64,000 bases of DNA from JACPVU01 sp964373255 (GTDB taxonomy: Archaea > Aenigmatarchaeota > Aenigmatarchaeia > GW2011-AR5): positions 1 through 64,000 of the forward strand of contig CAYJTG010000007.1 in NCBI GenBank assembly GCA_964373255.1, in the 5' to 3' direction. Each line of letters starts with the position of its first letter. Positions within the stretch are counted from its first letter, which is position 1. Below the pieces are notes generated by a model. That model was not told where the DNA came from, did no database searches, and saw nothing but the letters and a program-made list of their open reading frames with translations. Shown here in pieces: positions 57,571 through 64,000 of the stretch. The translations under genes and the position numbers were made by a program.

Positions 57571-58059
57571 TTATTCTTCGATTATCGTCCCGAAATTTTC
57601 TTTGACAAAATTTATTGCTTCTGTTTTTGTAATGGTATGTTTCTTTCCTATCTTTCTTGGGAGCATTTTTCTCTTTACCCTGTACCCGGGCCTCTCGAGC
57701 GTTACACATACGTCAAACCCCAGCACACCGATTTTCGGGTCGTACTCAGCACCGTGCACGTCTATGTATTCCCGCACGCCAAATGCAAAGTTTCCGGTTC
57801 TGTCAAAGTTTCTTTCGCTCAGTTTGTTTTCTTTTGAGTCAAGGAGCCTTTTCAGGAACTCTGTTGTATTTCTCCTTACTGTAACCTTGCATCCGATGTC
57901 CTTGTTTTTTGGCACATTAAACGTTGTTCTCTTTGACGTCTTTGTTATTACAGATTTTCTCTCGCTGATCATTTCAAGTATCTTTTTTGCGTGCTCGATG
58001 GACGTTTTCGTGCCGCACCCGATATTAAGCGTTATTTTTTCTATACTGAGATCTCTCAT
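57571..58059 (-). CDS. rpl5: Ribosomal protein L5
   Basis: A 162-residue protein: KITLNIGCGTKTSIEHAKKI, VITKTSKRTTFNVPKNKDIG and FAFGVREYIDVHGAEYDPKI are L5, which binds 5S rRNA with L18. It overlaps the S4e gene by four bases. Confidence 0.95.
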   Translation of the reverse strand: MRDLSIEKITLNIGCGTKTSIEHAKKILEMISERKSVITKTSKRTTFNVPKNKDIGCKVTVRRNTTEFLKRLLDSKENKLSERNFDRTGNFAFGVREYIDVHGAEYDPKIGVLGFDVCVTLERPGYRVKRKMLPRKIGKKHTITKTEAINFVKENFGTIIEE

Positions 58060-58754
58060 GCGGCCTCACCAGTCTTTATGAGCGGCTTATCCTTGCCGAC
58101 AGGGAAAACATAATGCTGCGGCAGGACAAATTTCTTTCCATTCATGTCAACGACGACCTGATTTGGCATCGCGCTCCTTGTTATTATAATGTCATCGACA
58201 GATACGACCGAACCCATGTTCCTGCCACCCGTGATTATGGACCTGCACCCTTTCTCAAGCTTCACTACGTCGCTTATTTTGCGGCTTTCAAAATCAAATA
58301 CAATAACGTCGTTTGTATTGTAGTTTCCGTTTTCGATCATGATGTTTTTTCCGTCATGAAGGTTGAGCTGTATTTTGCCTTTTCGAATGCACGTCTTGTT
58401 CAAGATCTTGAGAAGCTTTATGCGCGACTCTGCCTTATCAATTTTCACTATATTCAGGCCTTTGGTCGTTGGTATCATTCTGTAACATTCGTCTCCAACG
58501 GCTACGACATCCATCAGTCCGACGCTAAAGTTCTTCTTTTTTCTTATTTTTCCGTCAACACGCACGTAGCCGTTGTTAAGGATGCCGTCGACTTCTTTGC
58601 CCGAGCGTGCGTATTTCAGTATGTCCCTTATGATAAGCCCCAGCGGCATGCACTTTCTTTTGCTGTGCGGCCCTGGCATTGGCTTTATCACGTACTTCTT
58701 TGTCTTCTTTTCAACAGGCCAAAAGCCTGGGGCTGCAAGTCTTTTCAATGACAT
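58056..58754 (-). CDS. rps4e: Ribosomal protein S4e
   Basis: A 232-residue protein: LKRLAAPGFWPVEKKTKKYV, GPHSKRKCMPLGLIIRDIL and DGKIRKKKNFSVGLMDVVAV fit S4e, with a central S4-like domain and a KOW region (VVSVDDIIITRS). Normal position between L24 and L5. Confidence 0.95.
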   Translation of the reverse strand: MSLKRLAAPGFWPVEKKTKKYVIKPMPGPHSKRKCMPLGLIIRDILKYARSGKEVDGILNNGYVRVDGKIRKKKNFSVGLMDVVAVGDECYRMIPTTKGLNIVKIDKAESRIKLLKILNKTCIRKGKIQLNLHDGKNIMIENGNYNTNDVIVFDFESRKISDVVKLEKGCRSIITGGRNMGSVVSVDDIIITRSAMPNQVVVDMNGKKFVLPQHYVFPVGKDKPLIKTGEAA

Positions 58755-58756
58755 AA

Positions 58757-59191
58757 TTAAATCACCGCTTTTTTGTTTTCTTCTGTTTTGCTTGTGTCAG
58801 AAATTTTTATATCCTTCCGCCTCAGGAACTTCTGGCGCTTTTTGTCGTCCATATTGAGCTTTGTTATTATGACGTTGCTCGGGTCTATGGACACTTCAAC
58901 CTCCTGTCCGGAAACTTTCTTGCGCTTGACATTGTCTACGTATATCTTGAGTTTTTTGAGATCCACCCGTATTATCTTGCCGTGCTGTTTCCTGAAAGCG
59001 CCCCGCACAACAACAACCTCATCGCCTTCCCTCACACTAAGGGCCCTCTTTTTGTAGAGTTTCTTGAGAGCCTTATCTAGATGTGCGCTCACAAGCTTCT
59101 GCCTTATATGCAGGGGCGCGTTGTATCTGTATTTCCTCTGCTTGCGCGGTTGTTTGCTTGATATCCATGACCTGGAAAATTGTGTTTTCAT
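58757..59191 (-). CDS. rpl24: Ribosomal protein L24
   Basis: About 144 residues from the ATG at 59191 (GAGG upstream), which overlaps the stop of the small gene at 59191-59433 by one base (TAATG). SWISSKQPRKQRKYRYNAPL, and the KOW motif VREGDEVVVVRGAFRKQHGK are L24. A Lys-rich tail follows. Confidence 0.94.
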   Translation of the reverse strand: MKTQFSRSWISSKQPRKQRKYRYNAPLHIRQKLVSAHLDKALKKLYKKRALSVREGDEVVVVRGAFRKQHGKIIRVDLKKLKIYVDNVKRKKVSGQEVEVSIDPSNVIITKLNMDDKKRQKFLRRKDIKISDTSKTEENKKAVI

Positions 59192-59433
59192 TATCCATTC
59201 CTCTTTTTCCATTCTCGAGATCTTTTGACAAATGATTTTTCCATATCAACATCGTGCAACGCTGCAAGATGCATCAGCAAAGCAGCCGTGTCCGCAAATT
59301 CTTCCTCGAGTTCTTTTTCTTCCACCAAGTGAACAAACGTCGTATCAACGTCGTGTTTCGCTTTCATCTTCTCGTCCATTGCATTAACAGCGTCTGAAGA
59401 TTTTTGCTGCATCTCTTTTACATTCATAATCAT
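59191..59433 (-). CDS. Hypothetical small protein between L14 and L24
   Basis: An 80-residue helical protein from the ATG at 59433 (alternative 59427). Its start overlaps the L14 stop (ATGA) and its stop overlaps the L24 start (TAATG), so it is translationally coupled on both sides, strong evidence that it is real. It is acidic in the middle (FVHLVEEKELEEEFADTAAL) and basic at the end (KRSREWKKRNG). No gene is normally found here. I do not recognise it. Confidence 0.75.
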   Translation of the reverse strand: MIMNVKEMQQKSSDAVNAMDEKMKAKHDVDTTFVHLVEEKELEEEFADTAALLMHLAALHDVDMEKSFVKRSREWKKRNG

Positions 59434-59831
59434 AACACCATGCTCGCGATCTTGCCGATAGCTGAAAATCTTTCGACAACCTCTTTTGCTATTACGCTGC
59501 GTATCTCCGTCCCCTGCGGCTCGAACGTCTTGGGGTTGACAAGCACAGCAGCGTTGTCCATGAACTTTACGCGCTCGCCGTCGTACCGCCTGTATTCTTT
59601 TTTCTGCCTGACGATAACAGCGTGCACCACCGTCTTCCTTATCTTCTCGTTGCCCTTCTTGACAGAACATACCACGACATCGCCCACGCCTGCCTTCGGC
59701 AGCCTTCTGAGCTTGCCCTTGTATGTCTTCACGGCGATAAGCTCCAGAACCTTAGCTCCAGAATTGTCTACACAGACCATTTTGCATTTTAACGGTATGG
59801 ACTTTGTGATATTTGCCGACAATGGTTTCAT
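59430..59831 (-). CDS. rpl14: Ribosomal protein L14
   Basis: A 133-residue protein: IPLKCKMVCVDNSGAKVLEL, RRLPKAGVGDVVVCSVKKGN and DNAAVLVNPKTFEPQGTEIR are L14. A structured leader with possible ribosome-site sequestration lies just upstream. Confidence 0.95.
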   Translation of the reverse strand: MKPLSANITKSIPLKCKMVCVDNSGAKVLELIAVKTYKGKLRRLPKAGVGDVVVCSVKKGNEKIRKTVVHAVIVRQKKEYRRYDGERVKFMDNAAVLVNPKTFEPQGTEIRSVIAKEVVERFSAIGKIASMVL

Positions 59832-59905
59832 AACAAATCCCTTTTCTTAAAAGAAAAGGTCTTTGTAAACCCCAAAAGAATATGGGATCTTAAAGACCTA
59901 ATCTT
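59832..59905 (-). promoter_or_regulatory. Structured leader of rpl14
   Basis: Minus strand: AGGTCTTTAAGATCCCATA, loop, TGGGG..ACAAAGACCT (hairpin 1), then CCTTTTCTT-TTAA-GAAAAGG followed by GATTTGTT and the ATG (hairpin 2). ACAAA/TTTGT extends hairpin 2, so its left arm competes with hairpin 1. Hairpin 2 would cover the AAAAGGGA ribosome binding site. The PDCD5 leader shares this sequence. A translational switch is possible, but untested. Confidence 0.5.
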
Positions 59906-59942
59906 CAAATATTATTTCACTTTTCTTAATCAACTTTCTTGA

Positions 59943-60269
59943 TTAGACTTTTTCAAATACGACGAAACTTTTTGATTTGGACAAAGGCCTGCATTCTCCT
60001 ATCTGGACCGTATCGCCTGCCTTTGCTGAAATGCAGGGAGGATTGTACGCGGCTATCTTTGTCTTTCGCCTCTCGTAACGCTCATACTTATGAATATGCT
60101 TGTAGTAGTCCCACTTTACAATGGCTGTCTGTGGAGCTTTGCTAGATACAACAGTTCCCCTGAAGACTCGCCCCCTTATCTTGAGGTTGCCGTGCCAAGG
60201 ACACTTTATGTTATTACAAATGTCTTTTGGCTCTTTTGCATTCAACCCTATATTTTTCTTCATTTTCAT
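59943..60269 (-). CDS. rps17: Ribosomal protein S17
   Basis: A 108-residue protein: CPWHGNLKIRGRVFRGTVVS, TAIVKWDYYKHIHKYERYER and GDTVQIGECRPLSKSKSFVV are S17. It lies between Rpp29 and L14, the usual archaeal order. Confidence 0.95.
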   Translation of the reverse strand: MKMKKNIGLNAKEPKDICNNIKCPWHGNLKIRGRVFRGTVVSSKAPQTAIVKWDYYKHIHKYERYERRKTKIAAYNPPCISAKAGDTVQIGECRPLSKSKSFVVFEKV

Positions 60270-60270
60270 G

Positions 60271-60534
60271 TTACCACTTCTTTATTTTTTTCTTTATCCT
60301 GTCCTCTGGTCTGCCAACGAGGCAGTCGCCGTCTATATCGGCCTTTTTGTCATCGATTACTATTCTGAACACCGATCCTTTTTTGAAGACCTGTTTGCCG
60401 TCAACACTAACCGTTTTCATCGTCTCGTCAATTATTCTTCCCCTCAATCCTACGTGGCGCTTATTCTGTGCGCCCACGACCTCGCACTGAAGCCCTATAA
60501 GCTCGTGCATCACGACATTTTTTATGTTGCGCAT
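60271..60534 (-). CDS. rnp1: RNase P protein component 1 (Rpp29)
   Basis: An 87-residue protein. HELIGLQCEVVGAQNKRHVG, GRIIDETMKTVSVDGKQVF and VFRIVIDDKKADIDGDCLVG are Rpp29, the OB-like subunit that pairs with Rpp21 (encoded at 41509). It is in the usual archaeal position between the SUI1 gene and S17. Confidence 0.93.
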   Translation of the reverse strand: MRNIKNVVMHELIGLQCEVVGAQNKRHVGLRGRIIDETMKTVSVDGKQVFKKGSVFRIVIDDKKADIDGDCLVGRPEDRIKKKIKKW

Positions 60535-60540
60535 CTGAAA

Positions 60541-60849
60541 TCACACGATTTCGATGATCTCTTCGGGAAAGCCCTCTTCTATCAGTATTTTCTTGACGCG
60601 CGAGCGGTGGTCGCCCTGCAATTCTATTTCATCGTTCTTGTAGGTTCCGCCGCACGCAAGCTTCGACTTTAGGACCTTCATTATGTGCTTTATGTCGATC
60701 TTCGTTGTATCTATCCCGTTGATTACTGTGACATTTTTTTTGTAGCGCTTCTGGAAAAGCGTTATGGTAATCTTCTGCGCTTCTTTGGCTATTGTTTCGC
60801 AGACGCAGAGTTCCTTCGGCAGACCGCATTTATTGCAGATCATTTTCAA
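60541..60849 (-). CDS. Translation initiation factor SUI1 (eIF1-like)
   Basis: A 102-residue protein with a small Cys pair (MKMICNKCGLPKELCVC) before the SUI1 domain (ITITLFQKRYKKNVTVI, LKSKLACGGTYKNDEIELQG). aIF1 checks the start codon on the small subunit. Its place between L29 and Rpp29 is normal for archaea. Confidence 0.93.
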   Translation of the reverse strand: MKMICNKCGLPKELCVCETIAKEAQKITITLFQKRYKKNVTVINGIDTTKIDIKHIMKVLKSKLACGGTYKNDEIELQGDHRSRVKKILIEEGFPEEIIEIV

Positions 60850-60907
60850 TCACCAATACATGGAAGAACGCAGTTCTTCCTTATGCCGTATAGGGATATA
60901 GAGGTGT

Positions 60908-60964
60908 TGAAAAGAAATGCACAAAGATGCTGCTCTGGCAAACAGAGCATAGGGCATTTCATTT
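60908..60964 (-). repeat. Type A palindrome overlapping the L29 stop codon
   Basis: Minus strand: AAATGAAATGCCC, then TATGCTCTG-TTTGC-CAGAGCA, then CTTTGTGCATTTCTTTTC. The plan matches the element at 37904 with a new inner stem. The L29 TGA lies within the AAATGAAATG border. Confidence 0.5.
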
Positions 60965-61189
60965 TGCTTTGCCACCTCTCGGTTTTGTGTTCTTCCTTTG
61001 TCTTCGGCTTTTTTCTGTGAGTATTCTGGCAACGGTCTTCCTGGTCTCGCGTATCCGTCCTGGATTTTTTACAGTTCCTATCTCGCTCGCACCCATATCC
61101 CTCGAAAGCTCCATCTTCATCTCTCTCATCTTATCGTCAAGTTCCTTGTCGGGAAATTCACGAATCTTTTTCATTTTTAGCATAGCCAT
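60959..61189 (-). CDS. rpl29: Ribosomal protein L29
   Basis: About 76 residues from the ATG at 61189 (an ATG at 61198 is the alternative). MKKIREFPDKELDDKMREM and GTVKNPGRIRETRKTVARIL are L29. A Lys-rich tail (RRQRKNTKPRGGKAK) follows. Its stop lies in a type A repeat border. Confidence 0.93.
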   Translation of the reverse strand: MAMLKMKKIREFPDKELDDKMREMKMELSRDMGASEIGTVKNPGRIRETRKTVARILTEKSRRQRKNTKPRGGKAK

Positions 61190-61204
61190 AATAATCATCT
61201 GAAA

Positions 61205-61819
61205 CTAGGTACCGTCAACTGTTTTCTGCTCCTCGGGTTTTGTGCCTATCTCAATCGATTCTGAATGCACGGTCATGATCTTGACCGTAATCCCCGTGCA
61301 TCCAAGCTTGGGGGTTGCCCTGGCAAATCCTTTCATCACGTCGCGCTCGGCAGGCTCGCCGCATTTTTTAATATAGCCCGCTTTAAACCGATCTGTCCTT
61401 GCGCGCTGGCCGCTGAACTTTCCTGAAAATACAATCTCGCACCCGACTGCCCCTGCATCCATAATGCGCTGCACGTAGAATTTTCCCAGCCTGCGGAAAT
61501 TCATGCCGGACTCTATGGACGCCGCAATAGTCTTTGCAACTATATTTGGATCAAGATCAGGGTCATCAATCCTCTGTACGTCAATCTGCGGGTTCTCAAT
61601 TCCAAACTCGTGCTGCAGCATTTTCATCATCTCTTTTATGCGGTCGCCCCCACTGCCTATCACCAATCCTGACGTAGTCGTGTGGATTATTATTCTTGTC
61701 ATGACGGGCGTGTGCTGGACTTCGATATCACCGCACTTTGCGTCGGCAAAGTGCTTCCTGATAAATTCCTCTATCTTGACCTGCTCTTTGGCTTTTTTAA
61801 TAAATAATCTCTCTTTCAC
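61205..61819 (-). CDS. rps3: Ribosomal protein S3
   Basis: About 205 residues from a GTG at 61819 with AGGTG upstream. FIRKHFADAKCGDIEVQHTP, the KH-type GLVIGSGGDRIKEMMKML, and GARAxTDRFKAGYIKKCG-like FSGQRARTDRFKAGYIKKCG are S3. Usual place between L22 and L29. Confidence 0.95.
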   Translation of the reverse strand: MKERLFIKKAKEQVKIEEFIRKHFADAKCGDIEVQHTPVMTRIIIHTTTSGLVIGSGGDRIKEMMKMLQHEFGIENPQIDVQRIDDPDLDPNIVAKTIAASIESGMNFRRLGKFYVQRIMDAGAVGCEIVFSGKFSGQRARTDRFKAGYIKKCGEPAERDVMKGFARATPKLGCTGITVKIMTVHSESIEIGTKPEEQKTVDGT

Positions 61820-61842
61820 GCAAGACACCTACTAAAAATTTC

Positions 61843-62301
61843 TTAATCAACTTTCTTATCCTCCGTAGTTTTCTTGATCTGCTCCTCGATCTTCTTTTTT
61901 GGCACCTTTGTCTTTGATTCCTTTCCACGCTCAATAAGCATGATCTCGATATTCGTAGACTTCAGCCCAGATCCAAACGCCGCCTTTCTTCTTCTCCTCT
62001 TGAGTCTTGTGCCCTTGTGCGCGGACGCGTGGACAAAGAGCTTTTCATTGTCCAATCCCAGGAATTCCGCATTCTTCTCGCAGCTGTTCAGCATGTTCAG
62101 AAACTCTCTTACGGCTTTTGTGTGGTACTTTCCTTCCAGGTTTCTCTTTTGCGTGTCTAAATCGTTAAGCAGGCGCTTCGCCCTTGCAAGCGTCTTATTT
62201 CTGATAACGGCGCATATCTGGACCGAATGCTTGGTGGATATACGCAGGTCTGAGCCGTAAGCTTTCGCAAACTTGTGCTTTGGAACAAATGTGTATGGCA
62301 T
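61843..62301 (-). CDS. rpl22: Ribosomal protein L22
   Basis: A 152-residue protein: AYGSDLRISTKHSVQICAVI, KYHTKAVREFLNMLNSCEKN and HASAHKGTRLKRRRRKAAFG fit archaeal L22. A Lys/Glu-rich tail is present. Between S19 and S3. Confidence 0.94.
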   Translation of the reverse strand: MPYTFVPKHKFAKAYGSDLRISTKHSVQICAVIRNKTLARAKRLLNDLDTQKRNLEGKYHTKAVREFLNMLNSCEKNAEFLGLDNEKLFVHASAHKGTRLKRRRRKAAFGSGLKSTNIEIMLIERGKESKTKVPKKKIEEQIKKTTEDKKVD

Positions 62302-62310
62302 AATTATTAC

Positions 62311-62700
62311 CTATTTCAGCGGCACGAACTTGCTCGACCTTGTAGCGCCGAGTCCGGGTGCGCTGTGCTTGACCTTCTGGCGCGTGAGCGCAAATTCGCC
62401 CAAGCGATGACCTATCATGGCTGCGTCGATTACGACTGTTTTGAACTCTTTGCCGTTGTAGATTCCGATTTTTGCACCGACCATTTCCGGCAGGACAACC
62501 ATGTCGCGTACGTGAGTTCTGATCACAACGTCCTTGCCTTTGTTCGCACGCACGTCTTCGAGCAGGTGCTTCTCCTGTTTTGTAAAACCTCTTTTCAGCA
62601 CGCGTCGCTCTCTGGACGTGAGAAGCTTTGAAAACTCTTCGAGCGTCATATTTTCAAGCTCTTCCAGCGACTTTCCGTGGTACATAAACTTTTTTGCCAT
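62311..62700 (-). CDS. rps19: Ribosomal protein S19
   Basis: A 129-residue protein: RERRVLKRGFTKQEKHLLED, VIRTHVRDMVVLPEMVGAKI and GHRLGEFALTRQKVKHSAPG are S19. Its ATG overlaps the stop of the preceding small gene (TAATG). Confidence 0.95.
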   Translation of the reverse strand: MAKKFMYHGKSLEELENMTLEEFSKLLTSRERRVLKRGFTKQEKHLLEDVRANKGKDVVIRTHVRDMVVLPEMVGAKIGIYNGKEFKTVVIDAAMIGHRLGEFALTRQKVKHSAPGLGATRSSKFVPLK

Positions 62701-62987
62701 TATTCAACACCAAAGGATTTCTTAGCAGCTTCCAGCACAGTGTCCTTGAAATCCCTTCTGTGCATGCCATCAGACGCGAAATATATACGTGTCTCATCTG
62801 GTCTGCCTGTAAAAAACATTTCTTTGTACGGTTCAGTTATGATATAAACCTGTTCTCCGCCTTTCAGTTTCTTCAACACCCAATACGCACTTATTCCGTT
62901 AACATGAGCAAAGTTTTTCATGAACACCTTCACACTGCGCACATTCATTTTGTAAGGGCCTATAGGCTCCGGCGGCGTTCCTATCAT
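62700..62987 (-). CDS. Hypothetical small protein between L2 and S19
   Basis: A 95-residue alpha/beta protein from the ATG at 62987 (AGGAAGGTG upstream, three bases after the L2 stop). Segments: YKMNVRSVKVFMKNFAHVNG, GEQVYIITEPYKEMFFTG and DFKDTVLEAAKKSFGVE. Its stop overlaps the S19 start. Most archaea have no gene here. I do not recognise it. The tight coupling suggests ribosome-associated expression. Confidence 0.78.
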   Translation of the reverse strand: MIGTPPEPIGPYKMNVRSVKVFMKNFAHVNGISAYWVLKKLKGGEQVYIITEPYKEMFFTGRPDETRIYFASDGMHRRDFKDTVLEAAKKSFGVE

Positions 62988-62989
62988 TT

Positions 62990-63682
62990 TTACACCTTCC
63001 TCTTTCCTGTTCTTCTCGGTGATATCGATCCAACTTTTTTGCCAGGCGGCATGTGTCTCGATACCGTTTTTGCCTTTCCAGGCCTTGTCTGACCACCGAA
63101 CGGATGATCTACTGCATTCATCGACACGCCTGCTGTATGCGGGTACAGCCTTCCGAGTGCTTTCATCGCATGGTGCTTTGTTCCTGCTTTCATGAAAGGC
63201 TTCTCTAGCCGTCCCGACGACGCGACAGACCCGACGGTTGCGAGGCATTCTGCAGACACGACCTTTTTCTTCTTGGACGGAAGCAGGAGAGTGCACCACT
63301 TTCCTTCCCTGCTTATGACGGTTGCAAATGCGCCTGACGTCCTGCACAGCCGGCCGCCGTCGCCTGGATTAAATTCAATATTATAAACCTTGGACCCCTC
63401 AGGCACGTTACTCAGCTTAACTATACTGCCTGTTTTTACCGTATTTGTTAAAACCTCGCCTGACTGAAGCCCCTCGGCAGCGATCACGAGCGATTTCTGC
63501 CCGTTGAAATCAACAACCGCCACAGGCACGTGACGTCCGGGCGCGTGCATGATATCTACAACACGTCCATTTTCGGAAAGGGGCATATTCGTATAAGTGA
63601 CCTTGCCGAGGTACCTGTGTCCTGGGGACCTGTATGTTGGTGATCCTCTTCCACGTCTCTGCTGTCTCAAATTTTTTCCCAT
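62990..63682 (-). CDS. rpl2: Ribosomal protein L2
   Basis: A 230-residue protein: GKNLRQQRRGRGSPTYRSPG, VAVVDFNGQKSLVIAAEGLQ and MNAVDHPFGGQTRPGKAKTV are L2, which holds the peptidyl-transferase region. Normal position. Confidence 0.95.
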   Translation of the reverse strand: MGKNLRQQRRGRGSPTYRSPGHRYLGKVTYTNMPLSENGRVVDIMHAPGRHVPVAVVDFNGQKSLVIAAEGLQSGEVLTNTVKTGSIVKLSNVPEGSKVYNIEFNPGDGGRLCRTSGAFATVISREGKWCTLLLPSKKKKVVSAECLATVGSVASSGRLEKPFMKAGTKHHAMKALGRLYPHTAGVSMNAVDHPFGGQTRPGKAKTVSRHMPPGKKVGSISPRRTGKRKV

Positions 63683-63686
63683 AATA

Positions 63687-64000
63687 TCACCGCTGTACGA
63701 AGTGCGTTTCAGCTGTTTTTCTTACTTCAGTGACTCCGTCATCCATCAATTGCTGTGAAATGTACTTTGTTTCATACCTCACAACAAGATTGTCGTTATC
63801 AAGCATCAATTTCACGTCGCCGCACGCTGTGGTGCTGTAAAATTCAGCCAATCCGTCACCAACAATATCAGCGTATAAATTAGGCTGAAATACGTGTGGC
63901 ATAAGATCGGCGTGAAACTTGGAAACGCTTATCTGGTCCCAATTTTCGTATGTGCCTATCTCAACACAATTGCTCTTAATTTCGTCAGCAACATTGCTTT
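63687..64000 (-). CDS. Hypothetical protein (partial, N-terminus off the right edge)
   Basis: The frame is open from the stop at 63687 to the window edge (at least 103 residues), so the internal ATG at 63902 is not the start. Segments: SNVADEIKSNCVEIGTYENW, QPNLYADIVGDGLAEFYSTT and VKLMLDNDNLVVRYETKYIS. I do not recognise it. Other archaea usually have L23 upstream of L2 here; this does not resemble L23. It is another non-ribosomal gene in the operon. Confidence 0.65.
   Translation of the reverse strand, partial: SNVADEIKSNCVEIGTYENWDQISVSKFHADLMPHVFQPNLYADIVGDGLAEFYSTTACGDVKLMLDNDNLVVRYETKYISQQLMDDGVTEVRKTAETHFVQR

Noticed and set aside
62988..63347. Long minus-strand ORF overlapping L2
   Set aside because: Only its last 95 residues, after the L2 stop, look like a gene; the rest is an L2 frame shadow.

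Overview
The window is archaeal. It carries archaeal or eukaryote-type ribosomal proteins (L19e, L31e, L32e, L39e, S4e, S19e), prefoldin alpha, PDCD5, RNase P subunits Rpp29 and Rpp21, SepF, RtcB with archease, a DUF1931 histone-fold protein and two tRNA genes split by anticodon-loop introns. Many genes are very short, spacing is tight, and several proteins are unrecognised. A bacterial-type MetK and an RNase HIII-like enzyme sit beside these. Together this suggests a small-genome (DPANN-like) archaeon with acquired genes; the lineage cannot be fixed from the sequence.

Layout. 1-1.4 kb: start of a secreted Ig-repeat surface protein that runs off the left edge. 1.7-5.1 kb: small genes, ftsY, pfdA, Nudix. 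5.1-12.2 kb: a giant extracellular protein with a phosphodiesterase domain, a beta-helix and Ig-like modules. 12.4-17.4 kb: superoxide dismutase, peroxiredoxin, aquaporin, HAD hydrolase, ThiI. 17.5-19 kb: a restriction-modification unit with its own ribbon-helix-helix regulator and operator. 19-26.8 kb: Nre, a MazF/AbrB pair, histone-fold and SWIB-like mini-proteins, sepF, an MFS carrier, a THUMP protein, RNase HIII and a Cas4-like nuclease. 26.9-35.4 kb: VIT1-like transporter, metK, archease, a COG0523 GTPase, MTA phosphorylase, rtcB and a VapBC-type pair. 35.6-37.8 kb: an inositol-phospholipid head-group pair (AIP synthase and Ino1) beside a PadR regulator. 38.2-38.9 kb: a probable diversity-generating-retroelement target protein. 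38.9-46.4 kb: riboflavin kinase, L31e/L39e/PDCD5, S19e/Rpp21, acetyltransferases, an Lrp regulator and cysS. 46.6-50.8 kb: RelE-type pair, tRNA-Cys, PAP2, two MgtE-like halves, tRNA-Gly, a flavin-binding protein. 50.8-64 kb: the spc/S10 ribosomal operon from secY to L2, all on the minus strand, with several unrecognised small genes between ribosomal genes.

The most unusual content is a population of palindromic elements. Two elements at 3919 and 20253 (AGTATCTCC ends, 5-bp target duplications), two at 25992 and 39436 (GATTGAATTCC ends, 9-bp duplications) and four at 46454, 47979, 50212 and 52436 (GCTCTGT ends, 8-9-bp duplications) can each fold into a long outer stem with two internal hairpins, a three-way junction. 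In the last two groups the core is the same: CGACGT stem, joint A, a 12-bp arm, AGCT, a 12-bp arm, joint C. Arm sequences differ between copies with compensatory changes. The same core thus lies inside two unrelated terminal-repeat shells. Insertions cluster at stop codons, and one copy has collapsed to its bare ends. Smaller hairpins of other families are nested inside these and other repeats. A leader-like repeat upstream of rpl14 also occurs upstream of the PDCD5 gene and, in antisense, makes up most of the tRNA-Cys intron.
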